Below the pieces are notes generated by a model, which saw only the letters and a program-made list of their open reading frames with translations, was not told where the DNA came from and ran no database searches. 45,813 nt of DNA from an uncultured Pelagibacteraceae bacterium (GTDB lineage Bacteria; Pseudomonadota; Alphaproteobacteria; Pelagibacterales; Pelagibacteraceae): contig CACGVB010000008.1 in NCBI GenBank assembly GCA_902576395.1, forward strand, positions 1 through 45,813. Reading direction: 5' to 3'. Made by a program: the position numbers and the translations under genes. Below are positions 33,362 to 42,486 of the stretch, piece after piece; position 1 is the stretch's first letter, and each line of letters begins with the position of its first letter.

Positions 33362-33703
33362 TTATGCTACAGGCAAACCATTTTCTACTTTTTGAGATGG
33401 GTGAACAAGAACAACTTTGCCTTCCTCATCTATAGAACCAAGTATTAAAACCTGAGAGACAATACCTGCTATATTTTTTTCAGGAAAGTTACATATGCCA
33501 ATAACTTGTTTCCCGACTAGATTTTCCTCATTATAATAATGAGTTATCTGTGCTGATGATTGCTTAATTCCTATATCTTTCCCAAAGTCAACCTCAACAA
33601 CAAGAGATGGTTTCCTTGCTTTTTCATTTTTTTTTACCGATATTACTGTTCCTACTCTAATATCTACTTTGTCATAAATGTCGTAGGTTATTTGTTCTTT
33701 CAT
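33362..33703 (-). CDS. csaA: CsaA-like tRNA-binding protein
   Basis: A 113-residue single tRNA-binding (EMAP II/Trbp111-like OB-fold) domain: VDIRVGTVISVKKNEKARKPSLVVEVDFG, then GKQVIGICNFPEKNIAGIVSQVLILG, and the C-terminal HPSQKVENGLPVA. Length and motifs match CsaA, a chaperone-like dimer linked to protein secretion in Bacillus and to tRNA binding elsewhere. It is the first gene of the minus-strand run and is divergent from argE across only 25 bases. Confidence 0.88.
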   Translation of the reverse strand: MKEQITYDIYDKVDIRVGTVISVKKNEKARKPSLVVEVDFGKDIGIKQSSAQITHYYNEENLVGKQVIGICNFPEKNIAGIVSQVLILGSIDEEGKVVLVHPSQKVENGLPVA

Positions 33704-33728
33704 AAATTTAATATATAATTAAAAATAA

Positions 33729-34916
33729 ATGAGTACAGGAAATAATTTAGAAGAAATATATAGTAATTCTATTAAGATACTAAAAGATTTAATTGCTTTT
33801 AAAACTGTTTCTGGTGAAAACAATACTCAACTAATTGACTATTGCGATAATATTTTAAATTCATTGGGCGCGGTATCCTTTAGAACATATGATGAAGAAG
33901 AAACAAGAGTAAATCTATTTTCAACAATAAAAGCTAAAAAAAAGAGTAAAAAAAAACCAATTATTTTATCTGGACATACTGATGTAGTTCCAGTTTCTAA
34001 AGGATGGGCAACAGATCCTTTTGATGCAACAATCAAAGATGACAAATTATTTGGTAGAGGCTCATGTGATATGAAAGGATTTATAGCATGTACATTAGCA
34101 TACGCACCTATTTTCTCTTCTTCAAATTTAGACAGAGATATTCATTTTTCATTTACGTTTGATGAGGAAACTGCTTGCATAGGTGCACCTATATTAATTA
34201 AAGAATTAAAAAAAAGAGAAATTCATGATTGTATTTGCATTGTGGGTGAACCAACCAATATGAAAATAATAGATGCACACAAAGGATGTTATGAATATAC
34301 AACATATTTTGAAGGTCTTGCAGGGCATAGTTCACAACCAGAAAAAGGTGTGAGTGCAGTTGAATTTGCTGCAAGATATGTGAATAAACTATTAGAATTA
34401 AAAGAAAATCTTAAATCTAGACAACTAAAAGACTCGATCTTTGAACCACCTTATTCAACTTTACAAATTGGTGGAATTTTTGGTGGCATAGCACACAACG
34501 TCATTGCTGATAAATGCCATGTAAACTGGGAGACAAGACCTGTAGTTAAAGAAGATGGAATTTTCTTAAATAACGAAATAGATAAATTTACAAATGAAAT
34601 TCTTTTACCAGAAATGCAAAAAATTTATCCAAAATCTTCCATAAAAAAAACCATAATAGGTGAAATTACTGGTTTCGATAGGGTTCCTAACTCAGAAGCA
34701 TGCGAGTTTGTTTCGAGTATAACTGGAGATAATTCTAGAGATGTAGTTTCTTTCGGAACAGAAGCAGGACTATTTCAGGAGATTGGAATTAGTACAGTTG
34801 TATGTGGACCAGGATCTATAAAGCAAGCTCATAAGATTGATGAATTTATAAAACTATCTGAAATTAAAAAATGTATTAGTTTTTTAGATGGTATTAAAAA
34901 TAAATCTTTAAATTAA
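33729..34916 (+). CDS. argE: Acetylornithine deacetylase
   Basis: M20-family zinc peptidase that removes acetate from N-acetylornithine in arginine synthesis. 395 residues. Metal-site motifs: ILSGHTDVVPVSKGW near residue 78-92, LFGRGSCDMKGFIAC near 106-120, TFDEETACIGAP near 143, and VGEPTNMKIIDAHKG; the dimerisation lid domain (AGHSSQPEKG) sits in between, and FGTEAGLFQ and CGPGSIKQAHKIDEF complete the site. It is alone on the plus strand between two minus-strand runs and its end overlaps the aldehyde dehydrogenase end by 4 bases. A TATAAT 10 bases before the ATG suggests a near-leaderless transcript. M20 relatives such as succinyl-diaminopimelate desuccinylase are less likely. Confidence 0.85.
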   Translation: MSTGNNLEEIYSNSIKILKDLIAFKTVSGENNTQLIDYCDNILNSLGAVSFRTYDEEETRVNLFSTIKAKKKSKKKPIILSGHTDVVPVSKGWATDPFDATIKDDKLFGRGSCDMKGFIACTLAYAPIFSSSNLDRDIHFSFTFDEETACIGAPILIKELKKREIHDCICIVGEPTNMKIIDAHKGCYEYTTYFEGLAGHSSQPEKGVSAVEFAARYVNKLLELKENLKSRQLKDSIFEPPYSTLQIGGIFGGIAHNVIADKCHVNWETRPVVKEDGIFLNNEIDKFTNEILLPEMQKIYPKSSIKKTIIGEITGFDRVPNSEACEFVSSITGDNSRDVVSFGTEAGLFQEIGISTVVCGPGSIKQAHKIDEFIKLSEIKKCISFLDGIKNKSLN

Positions 34917-36346
34917 TTCCAACCACCAATAGATTTTACTTCTAAAAATTCTAATAAACCTTCTTTTCCACCTTCTCTTCCTATTCCAGAGTGTTTAAAT
35001 CCTCCAAATGGAGCATCTACAGCTAGTGAAGCTGTATTAGCAACTATCATCCCAGATCTGAGCTTTCTTGCAACTCTTTTAACTTTTCCTTGATCTTCAG
35101 TTTGAATATAATTTGTTAAACCATATGGAGTATCATTTGCAATTTCTATAGCCTCCTCTTCTGTTTCAAATGGAATTACTGATAATACTGGACCAAAAAT
35201 CTCAGTTCTGGCGATTTCCATATTATTATTTACATCAGCAAAAACAGTTGGCTTTACGTAATAACCATCTTTCAAACCATCAGGCTTTCCAGGTCCCCCA
35301 GCTATTAAATTAGCGCCTTCTTCTATACCCTTTTTAATTAAACCTTGAATTTTATTATATTGTGTTTCTGATATTACCGGACCAATGTGATCTCCTTCTT
35401 TTTGGGGAATATCAACTTTATATTCATTAGCAAATTTTTTTAATCTGTTAACTGCATCATGATAGATTGATTTTTCTACGAGCATTCTTGTAGGTGCATT
35501 ACATGATTGGCCTGAATTTCTAAAACATCGTGCAGCTCCTCTTTCAATTGCCTCAGAATCTGCATCTTCAAAAATAATATTTGCTCCTTTTCCACCTAAT
35601 TCAAGACTTACCCTTTTAAAATCTTTTGCTGCGTTTTGAGAAATTAGAGCTCCAGCTCTTGTTGAACCTGTAAAAGATATCATATTTACATCTTTATGAC
35701 TGGTCAGTGCATTGCCTGTAGTTTCCCCATCTCCATTAACTAAATTAAATACACCTTTTGGAAAACCTGCCTCATCAATAAGTTCTGCAAGTATCACTGA
35801 TGATAAAGGTGCTAGCTCAGAAGGTTTTAAGATCATAGTACATCCTGCTGCTAAAGCTGGGATTACTTTTAAACAAACTTGATTCATTGGCCAATTCCAA
35901 GGCGTTATTAATACGCAAACTCCTTTGGGTTCATAAATAATTCTCTGATCTTGTGCATGATCTCCTAAAGGTTTTTCAAAATCAAAAGCTTTAAGATACT
36001 TTATAAATGATTTCGTATGACTTGCGCCTGTGCCAGTCTGAAGTTTCGATGCAAAATCTTTGGGAGCACCCATTTCCATCATTATTGCTTCTGTAGTGTC
36101 ATTCCATCTTTTTTTATATAGCTCATAGAACTTTTCTAATAGTTTAATCCTCTCTTCTTTTTTTGTGAAACCCCATGTTTGAAAAGCAGTTTTTGCAGCT
36201 GATACCGCATCATCAACATCTTCTTTTCCACCCAGTGAAATAACTGCACAACTTTTTTCTGTAGCAGGATTTATTACTTGAATGTCTTTAGAATTTTTTG
36301 GTTCTACCCATTTACCATTTATATAAAAATTTCTTTTTTCTAACAT
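34913..36346 (-). CDS. NAD(P)-dependent aldehyde dehydrogenase
   Basis: A 477-residue member of the ALDH superfamily. Catalytic Glu in LELGGKGANIIFEDAD near residue 250, catalytic Cys in RNSGQSCNAPTRM near 283, coenzyme-binding ITPWNWPMNQ near 145 and FTGSTRAG near 228, and EIFGPVLSVIPF near 385. Substrate is not fixed by sequence. It lies 19 bases downstream of the ureohydrolase gene; if that enzyme makes an amino acid or amine, the aldehyde from its transamination (for example succinate semialdehyde or 4-aminobutanal) would be a reasonable substrate. Last gene of the minus-strand group at 34.9-39.8 kb. Confidence 0.88.
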   Translation of the reverse strand: MLEKRNFYINGKWVEPKNSKDIQVINPATEKSCAVISLGGKEDVDDAVSAAKTAFQTWGFTKKEERIKLLEKFYELYKKRWNDTTEAIMMEMGAPKDFASKLQTGTGASHTKSFIKYLKAFDFEKPLGDHAQDQRIIYEPKGVCVLITPWNWPMNQVCLKVIPALAAGCTMILKPSELAPLSSVILAELIDEAGFPKGVFNLVNGDGETTGNALTSHKDVNMISFTGSTRAGALISQNAAKDFKRVSLELGGKGANIIFEDADSEAIERGAARCFRNSGQSCNAPTRMLVEKSIYHDAVNRLKKFANEYKVDIPQKEGDHIGPVISETQYNKIQGLIKKGIEEGANLIAGGPGKPDGLKDGYYVKPTVFADVNNNMEIARTEIFGPVLSVIPFETEEEAIEIANDTPYGLTNYIQTEDQGKVKRVARKLRSGMIVANTASLAVDAPFGGFKHSGIGREGGKEGLLEFLEVKSIGGWN

Positions 36347-36365
36347 ATATTAAGCTATCTATTCT

Positions 36366-37322
36366 TTAGGCTTTTGCAAACAAATTTGTTAATTCATAAA
36401 CAATTGTTGCAGCCGCTAAAGAAGTTACTTCTGCATGATCATATGCTGGTGCTACCTCAACTACATCTGCTGAAACTAAGTTTAGCCCTGACAATCCTCT
36501 TATAACATTTACAATTTCTCTTGTAGTCATACCTGCTATCTCGGGTGTACCAGTCCCAGGAGCAAAAGCTGGGTCTAGAACATCAATATCTATCGATAGA
36601 TATAAAGCATTGTCTCCTACTCTGTTTCTAATTCTCTCAACTATTTTATCTATACCCTCTGTTTGAAATTCATCGCAATGAATTATTTTAAAACCAAAAC
36701 TTTCATCGTTCTTTATATCTTCCCTGCTATAGAGTGGACCTCTAATTCCAACATGCATTGATGCATCATCTAAAAATAAATTTTCCTCTCTGGCTCTCCT
36801 AAATGGTGTACCGTGTGTGTAAGGTGCTCCAAAATAAGTATCCCAAGTATCTAAGTGAGCATCAAAATGGACTAATGAAACTGGGCCTTTATTCTTTTTA
36901 TTAATTGCTCTAAGCAATGGAACGGCTATTGTATGATCACCGCCAAGACTAATAATCCCACCTACTTTATTTAAAAGATCTGTAGCACCAACTTCTATTT
37001 GTTTTATAGCTTCATCTATATTAAATGGATTACAGGCAATATCTCCTGCATCAGCAACTTGTTGTACTTTAAACGGTTCAACGTCGTAACTTGGATGATA
37101 ATTTGTTCTCAAATGTCTTGAAGCTTGTCTTATACTCTGGGGCCCAAATCGTGCTCCAGGTCTATAACTAGTTCCAGAGTCAAAAGGAACTCCCACAATT
37201 GCTACATCACAACTTTCAACATCTCTTAATTCTGGCAATCTAGCGAAAGTTGATGGTCCCGCATATCTTGGTACTTTTGTTCCACTTACTGGTTGGATTG
37301 GTTTTTTATTTTTATCTTTCAA
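36366..37322 (-). CDS. Ureohydrolase (agmatinase/guanidinobutyrase family)
   Basis: Mn2+-dependent arginase-superfamily enzyme, 318 residues. Metal ligands are complete: ISLGGDHTIAVP near residue 125, VHFDAHLDTWD near 152, and SIDIDVLDPAFAPGTGTPE near 246. The N-terminal stretch VPRYAGPSTFARLPEL and GVPFDSGTSYRPGARFGPQSIR is shared by agmatinase and by guanidinobutyrase/guanidinopropionase groups, so the natural substrate (agmatine or a guanidino acid) is open. Products are urea and the free amine. It overlaps the 73-aa gene by 4 bases. An arginine-decarboxylase gene is not seen nearby. Confidence 0.85.
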   Translation of the reverse strand: MKDKNKKPIQPVSGTKVPRYAGPSTFARLPELRDVESCDVAIVGVPFDSGTSYRPGARFGPQSIRQASRHLRTNYHPSYDVEPFKVQQVADAGDIACNPFNIDEAIKQIEVGATDLLNKVGGIISLGGDHTIAVPLLRAINKKNKGPVSLVHFDAHLDTWDTYFGAPYTHGTPFRRAREENLFLDDASMHVGIRGPLYSREDIKNDESFGFKIIHCDEFQTEGIDKIVERIRNRVGDNALYLSIDIDVLDPAFAPGTGTPEIAGMTTREIVNVIRGLSGLNLVSADVVEVAPAYDHAEVTSLAAATIVYELTNLFAKA

Positions 37323-37540
37323 TTTTTAGAGCTATTTTTATGAATAAATTCAGCTGCTTTTTTAAAATCATTGATATTTTTTTGATACATAGAAAGCTCT
37401 TTATTCGAATTTGAAGAAACTATAATGATTATTAAAGCAATTATAATAGCTGCAGCATAATAAAAAGGCATTTTTTTCTTCCAAGAAATTAGAATTTTTG
37501 TTGCGTTGTCTACTTGTTTTTTTGTTGGTCTATTTGCCAT
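37319..37540 (-). CDS. 73-aa single-span membrane protein
   Basis: Small protein with a basic N terminus (residues 1-24), one Ile/Ala-rich helix (FYYAAAIIIALIIIIVSS) and a polar C-terminal region. No family recognised. It lies 4 bases after fadN and overlaps the ureohydrolase start by 4 bases (ATGA), so it is co-translated with the enzyme genes. Its design is like that of the 50-aa protein at 19317. Function unknown. Confidence 0.7.
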   Translation of the reverse strand: MANRPTKKQVDNATKILISWKKKMPFYYAAAIIIALIIIIVSSNSNKELSMYQKNINDFKKAAEFIHKNSSKN

Positions 37541-37544
37541 GATA

Positions 37545-39767
37545 TTAGTTTACCAGAGGTTTACCAGTTTTCAATGTATGTTTAATTCTTTCTTGAGTTT
37601 TTTCTGTCTCAATTAGCTTCATAAATGCATCTAACTCTAATTTATATAGATCATCTTCTGATAAATTTTTTTCTAAAGTAGTATCTCCACCACTTAAAAC
37701 TTTTGCTAGTTCTTTCCCTACTTCCATTCCATGATCAAGAATAATTTTATCATTGTATAATTTTTCTAACGTTTTTACCATTTTGTCAAAAACACTTTTT
37801 CCTGACAATTTAAATGTACATTCCTCTGGAGGAGAAAAATCTTTATTATTTTGAATTATCTCTTTAGAAACCTGTAATAAACTATTTCTACTCATAATTT
37901 TTTTGTCCTCTGGTCTTAAATATTTTAATGGTTCAGCTTCAATGGGTGAAGTCGCAGTTTTAGCATATCCAATTATGTCAAATACTTTTAAAGGAGCATA
38001 ATCAGGATCATTTTTAGCTTCTTCAGTTTGAGACCATCTCCAAAGCATTTCTTTACATCCTCCACCTGCTGGAATTAATCCAACCATAGTCTCAACTAAA
38101 CCAACTACAATATTGGTATGGGATGCAACAAAGTTACTTTGACATAAAACCTCAAAACCACCACCCAATGCTAATCCTGATGGTGCTGATACAACTGGGT
38201 ATTTAGAATATTTTAAATGTTTACAGGTCTCTTGAAAATATTTAACAAACTTTTCAATAGATTTAAAATCTCCTTTGTCTGCAAAATTCATTGTGTAAGA
38301 CAAGTTTACACCTGCTGAAAATTGCATTGCTTCATTAATTATTATTAAAGGTTTGTCTGTTGCATTTTTTAAGCTATCCATAGAGTCATAATCTAAAGCG
38401 TTAGCCTTAGTCGTGAATTCAACAATATTAAAGTCGTCAAATCTATAGGTTTCAGCAGAGTTATTTTTATCTAATTTAGTTGCTCTAGGTTTTATTTTTC
38501 CTAAAGTTTCTAAATCAGTGTATTGCTGTCTTTCACCATAAAAATTTTCGTCTTTACTTTGTGATAAGTTTTCAAGAAACTTGTTATTTTCAAATGTATC
38601 TATTCTCTCAAAAAAATCCTTGACACCGATTTCTTTTAACATTTCAAAAGGTCCCTTAGACCAATTAAACCCTAATCTCATTGCTTCATCGATATCATTA
38701 AATTTATCCGTAATACCTGGAACTAAAGATGATGCATATTTGATAATTTTTGAAATTACCGACCAAGCGTATTCACCGTATTTATCTTTTCTGTTTATAA
38801 GACCAACAATATCCATTTTTTCTGATCCTAAATTGAACTTTTTAGATAGTGAATATTCACCTGTTTCTAAGTTTATACCCTCTAGAATTTTTTTATTATC
38901 AGACTTATTCATTCTATAGAAACCACCTTTTCCTTTTCTTCCTGTGTATCCAGTTTCTATAAGTTTTTTAACTAATGGTATTTCTTTTGCTACAACTTGA
39001 AAGTCATCAGTTTCTGGAAGTTCTTTTATAAAACTTTTCAAAACATCGGCCATCAAATCAATTCCAATTAAATCATAGAGACCGAAAACTCCTGTTTTTG
39101 GTATTCCCATTGGCCTTCCAAAGACGGCATCAGCTTCTTCAATTGTTAATTTCATTTTAAAAGCTTCAGTCATAGCCACTTGCATAGCGTAGACACCAAT
39201 TCTATTTCCTAAAAATCCTGGAGTATCATTACAAATTAATGCACCTTTTCCTAAATCTTTTTCACAAAAACTTTTAAGTGAGTTTATTTGATCTAAATCA
39301 TTATTTTCATTTTTTACAATTTCTAACAAATCCATATATCTGACTGGATTAAAGAAGTGAGTTATGCAAAAATCTTTTTTTTCTTCATCTGAAAGTTTTT
39401 CTGAAAGAACTTTAATTGGAATAGAAGATGTATTTGAAGATACTATTGATCCTTTCTTTCTTTCTTTAAAAATTTTTTCATAAATATTGTGTTTAATATC
39501 AATTCTCTCAACGACAGCTTCAACTATCCAGTCTGCTTCACCAACTTCATTGAAATTATCATTTATATTTCCAACATTGATATTGTTTATTTTTAACTTA
39601 TCTATTAATAAAGGAGGTCTAGATTTTAAAATTCTTTCTCTAGCTTTTTCAGAAATTTCAGTAGTTAAGTCTAACAATGTAACTGGAACATTTGCATTAC
39701 ATAATTGAGCGGCTATTCCACTGCCCATTGTACCTGACCCTATGACTACTACTTTATTAATTTTCAT
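37545..39767 (-). CDS. 3-hydroxyacyl-CoA dehydrogenase / enoyl-CoA hydratase fusion (FadN type)
   Basis: Bifunctional beta-oxidation enzyme, 740 residues. The NAD-binding dehydrogenase domain is N-terminal (VVIGSGTMGSGIAAQL at residues 5-20, HFFNPVRYMDLLEIV near 137, GFLGNRIGVYAM near 186), and the crotonase domain is C-terminal (SAPSGLALGGGFEVLCQ near 527, VGLIPAGGGCKEML near 562). This is the reverse of E. coli FadB and matches the FadN order. An acetyl-CoA acyltransferase partner is not present in the window. First gene of the minus-strand group; 70 bases of AT-rich, gene-free sequence separate it from bioY. Confidence 0.88.
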   Translation of the reverse strand: MKINKVVVIGSGTMGSGIAAQLCNANVPVTLLDLTTEISEKARERILKSRPPLLIDKLKINNINVGNINDNFNEVGEADWIVEAVVERIDIKHNIYEKIFKERKKGSIVSSNTSSIPIKVLSEKLSDEEKKDFCITHFFNPVRYMDLLEIVKNENNDLDQINSLKSFCEKDLGKGALICNDTPGFLGNRIGVYAMQVAMTEAFKMKLTIEEADAVFGRPMGIPKTGVFGLYDLIGIDLMADVLKSFIKELPETDDFQVVAKEIPLVKKLIETGYTGRKGKGGFYRMNKSDNKKILEGINLETGEYSLSKKFNLGSEKMDIVGLINRKDKYGEYAWSVISKIIKYASSLVPGITDKFNDIDEAMRLGFNWSKGPFEMLKEIGVKDFFERIDTFENNKFLENLSQSKDENFYGERQQYTDLETLGKIKPRATKLDKNNSAETYRFDDFNIVEFTTKANALDYDSMDSLKNATDKPLIIINEAMQFSAGVNLSYTMNFADKGDFKSIEKFVKYFQETCKHLKYSKYPVVSAPSGLALGGGFEVLCQSNFVASHTNIVVGLVETMVGLIPAGGGCKEMLWRWSQTEEAKNDPDYAPLKVFDIIGYAKTATSPIEAEPLKYLRPEDKKIMSRNSLLQVSKEIIQNNKDFSPPEECTFKLSGKSVFDKMVKTLEKLYNDKIILDHGMEVGKELAKVLSGGDTTLEKNLSEDDLYKLELDAFMKLIETEKTQERIKHTLKTGKPLVN

Positions 39768-39838
39768 AATGAGAATTAAAACTTATAATGAATATCTTAT
39801 TCAAGAGCAACTTAAAGCGATTAAATATTTTTAAATTA

Positions 39839-40402
39839 TTATTTAATTATTTTTGTAATTGATGGAATTATTGCCACTGCCAGAGCAATTTTGAATAATT
39901 CACTTGGTAAAAAAGGATATAGACCACCAGCTAAAGCCTTCTCATAACCTATAACTGAGCCCAAATAACCTACCCCAATAATAAAAATAATAGAAGTTGC
40001 TAGCAAAAGAGAAAATAAACTTTTGATATAAGATTCGTTAAAATTTCTTTCTGCCAAATAACCAACAACACCAGCTGCAATGGTCATTCCATAAAGATAG
40101 CCAGCTGTCGGACCAGTTAAATAAAGTAATCCACCACCTTTTGCAAAAACTGGAAGTCCAATAGCTCCTTCGAAAAGATATAATAAGAGTGTAAAAAACG
40201 CTAACTTTGAACCAAATGTCATTCCAATTATAAAAACAGCAAAAGTTTGCATTGTCATAGGAACAGGCCAAAATGGAACTTGAACTTTTGACGAAAAAGC
40301 TAGGATAAGTGTACCTATTAACATCAAAGAAATATTCTGAAAATAAATATTTATTCTAAAATCAGATAATAAGTTTTTAATCAATATAGAATTATTTTTC
40401 AT
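39839..40402 (-). CDS. bioY: Biotin transporter BioY
   Basis: S-component of an ECF-type biotin importer, which can also work alone. 187 residues, six hydrophobic helices. Family hallmarks: SSKVQVPFWPVPMTMQTFAV near residue 36-55, YLFEGAIGLPVFAKGGGLLYLTGPTAGYLYG near 80-110, and the ALAGGLYPFLPSELFKIALA ending. No biotin biosynthesis gene is seen nearby, in line with vitamin dependence of streamlined marine bacteria. No known biotin-repressor site was recognised in the 54-base region between it and the ABC ATPase gene. Confidence 0.9.
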   Translation of the reverse strand: MKNNSILIKNLLSDFRINIYFQNISLMLIGTLILAFSSKVQVPFWPVPMTMQTFAVFIIGMTFGSKLAFFTLLLYLFEGAIGLPVFAKGGGLLYLTGPTAGYLYGMTIAAGVVGYLAERNFNESYIKSLFSLLLATSIIFIIGVGYLGSVIGYEKALAGGLYPFLPSELFKIALAVAIIPSITKIIK

Positions 40403-40456
40403 CCTAGGAGTTATTTAAACATACTTAAATAGAAATTTAAAATAATAAATATAACT

Positions 40457-42484
40457 TTAATTAATCTGGTCTTTTTGCAATTCTTTTAAAGGTATGTGGC
40501 ATCTAATAGAGTTTCCACTGTTAGTTATTTGCCATGGTGGTACCTCATTTTTACAAATATCACCTAATATTCTTGAACATCTCCCTTGAAAACTGCATCC
40601 TTTTTGAGGTGGTTTTTCTTCTACAATATCCTCAGCAACTAATTTTGGTTTGATATCTGGATCTGGTTCTAACACTGCTCCTAATAAAACCTCTGTATAA
40701 GGGTGTGATGGAAATTGATAAACATCTTTTGATGGTCCCACTTCACACAATCTTCCTTGATAAAGAACAGCAACTCTATCACTTATAGCTCTTACTACAG
40801 CTAAATCATGTGAAACAAATATATATGTAGTTCCAAAATCTTCTTTAAGTTGTTGTAGCAAATTTAATACAGCTGCTTGAACTGATACATCTAATGCAGA
40901 TGTTACCTCATCACATAATATAATATCTGGTTTAGCTGCAAAAGCTCTTGCTACTGCAACTCTCTGTTTTTCACCACCAGATAATTGTCTGGGGTACCTG
41001 GACATATAAAATTCTCCAAGTCTTACTTTTTGTAATAGATCTATAATATTTTTTTTTAATTCTTCACCCTTTAAACCAAAATATAACTTTAATGGTTGAG
41101 CTATTATTTCTTCAACAGTATGATTTGGGTTTAAAGACTCATCAGGATTTTGAAAAATTAATTGAATAATTCTTAAGTCATTGGGATCTCTCTCTTTAAG
41201 GTCAGAAGATAAATTTCTATCTTGGTCAAATTTTATTATTCCACCTTTGGTTCTGAGTAACCCAGCAATAGATTTAAGAATTGTTGATTTTCCGCTACCT
41301 GACTCTCCAACAAGAGCTATAGTTTCACCCTTTTTAATATTAATATTGATATCTTTAACAGTTGGGTTGTCGTCAGAAATTCTATTTAATACTTGATCTA
41401 AAAGTTTTTGCCTAGCGTAACTTATTGAAACTTCTGAAAGGTTTAATATTTCTTTATCCTGCAAACTCGTCTTAATTTTATTAACAGTTTGATTTACCTG
41501 ATTGTCATTCATTAAACTCTTATAATTAAAACATCTAACACTTGTGTTTAATTCTTCTAAGTACTCAAGTTGGGGAGAGTTATTTTTACATTTTTCTTCT
41601 GAAAAATTGCACCTATCAAAGAAACTGCAGCCTCTATGCATTGTTCCAGGTTGAGGTTGGCTACCAGGCATTGATTGTGGAAGTCCTGCTAGTGATAATT
41701 TTGGTATAGATTTAAGCAAACCATAGGTATACGGATGAATTGGTTTTTTAAGAATATCTCTAGAGGGTCCCTCTAAAACTATTTCACCAGAGTACATTAC
41801 AATAATACGGTCACTTACTTGAGCTATTGCTCCTAGATCATGGCTCACATAAACCATTGATGTTCCAGTGTCTTTGGCAATGAAATTAAGCAGTTCTAAA
41901 ACGTGGGCTTGTGTTGTTACGTCTAAACCAGTGGTAGGTTCGTCCAATAGCAAAAGGTCAGGAGTTCCAGCTAATGCCATTGCAACAGCAACTCTTTGTT
42001 GTTGTCCCCCTGAAAGTTCATGAGGATATCGAAGAGCAATTGTTTCCGGTGAAGGAAGTCTCACTTTATTTAACAATTCAGAAATTTTTTGTTCTCTTTC
42101 CTCTTCCTTTAAATCAGAATGCAACTGTAATGCCTCATCAATTTGATAACCTATTTTTAAATTTGGTGTCAATGCCTGCCCTGCATTTTGAGGTATCATT
42201 GCAATTTTTCTACCTCTAATTTTTTCCAAATCTCTATTTTTCATTTTTAAAAGATTTGATGAATTAAATTCACATTCTCCTCCAATAGTGTAGAGACCAT
42301 GCTTAACATACCCCATCATTGCTAGTGCAAGAGTACTTTTTCCAGATCCAGACTCTCCAACAATACCAACGGTTTCTCCTTTTTTAACATTTGTGGTAAT
42401 GTTTCTTAATATTAAAATCTCTTCACCTTTTTTACTTTTAAATCCAATAGATAAATTTTTAACTTTTTGAATTATTTCAGTCAT
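40457..42484 (-). CDS. Peptide/opine-type ABC transporter ATPase, DppD-DppF fusion
   Basis: Two complete ABC ATPases in one 675-residue chain. First half: Walker A GESGSGKST near residue 41, signature LSGGQQQR near 158, Walker B LLLLDEPTTGLD near 178. Second half: GESGSGKST near 395, LSGGEKQR near 504, IILCDEVTSALD near 524. Each half ends in an oligopeptide-type C-terminal domain with Cys: C-x5-C-x6-C (near 291) and C-x5-C-x7-C (near 631), each followed by a further Cys (VRCFNY, IRCHIP), a pattern that in some Dpp ATPases binds a 4Fe-4S cluster. The gene is 2 bases behind the permease gene. It powers uptake of peptides or similar solutes. Confidence 0.88.
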   Translation of the reverse strand: MTEIIQKVKNLSIGFKSKKGEEILILRNITTNVKKGETVGIVGESGSGKSTLALAMMGYVKHGLYTIGGECEFNSSNLLKMKNRDLEKIRGRKIAMIPQNAGQALTPNLKIGYQIDEALQLHSDLKEEEREQKISELLNKVRLPSPETIALRYPHELSGGQQQRVAVAMALAGTPDLLLLDEPTTGLDVTTQAHVLELLNFIAKDTGTSMVYVSHDLGAIAQVSDRIIVMYSGEIVLEGPSRDILKKPIHPYTYGLLKSIPKLSLAGLPQSMPGSQPQPGTMHRGCSFFDRCNFSEEKCKNNSPQLEYLEELNTSVRCFNYKSLMNDNQVNQTVNKIKTSLQDKEILNLSEVSISYARQKLLDQVLNRISDDNPTVKDININIKKGETIALVGESGSGKSTILKSIAGLLRTKGGIIKFDQDRNLSSDLKERDPNDLRIIQLIFQNPDESLNPNHTVEEIIAQPLKLYFGLKGEELKKNIIDLLQKVRLGEFYMSRYPRQLSGGEKQRVAVARAFAAKPDIILCDEVTSALDVSVQAAVLNLLQQLKEDFGTTYIFVSHDLAVVRAISDRVAVLYQGRLCEVGPSKDVYQFPSHPYTEVLLGAVLEPDPDIKPKLVAEDIVEEKPPQKGCSFQGRCSRILGDICKNEVPPWQITNSGNSIRCHIPLKELQKDQIN

Positions 42485-42486
42485 TT

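Noticed and set aside
39768..39838. RNA gene or terminator between fadN and bioY
   Set aside because: AT-rich with no stable hairpin or tRNA-like shape; a TATAAG could be a fadN -10 but no good -35 matches it.
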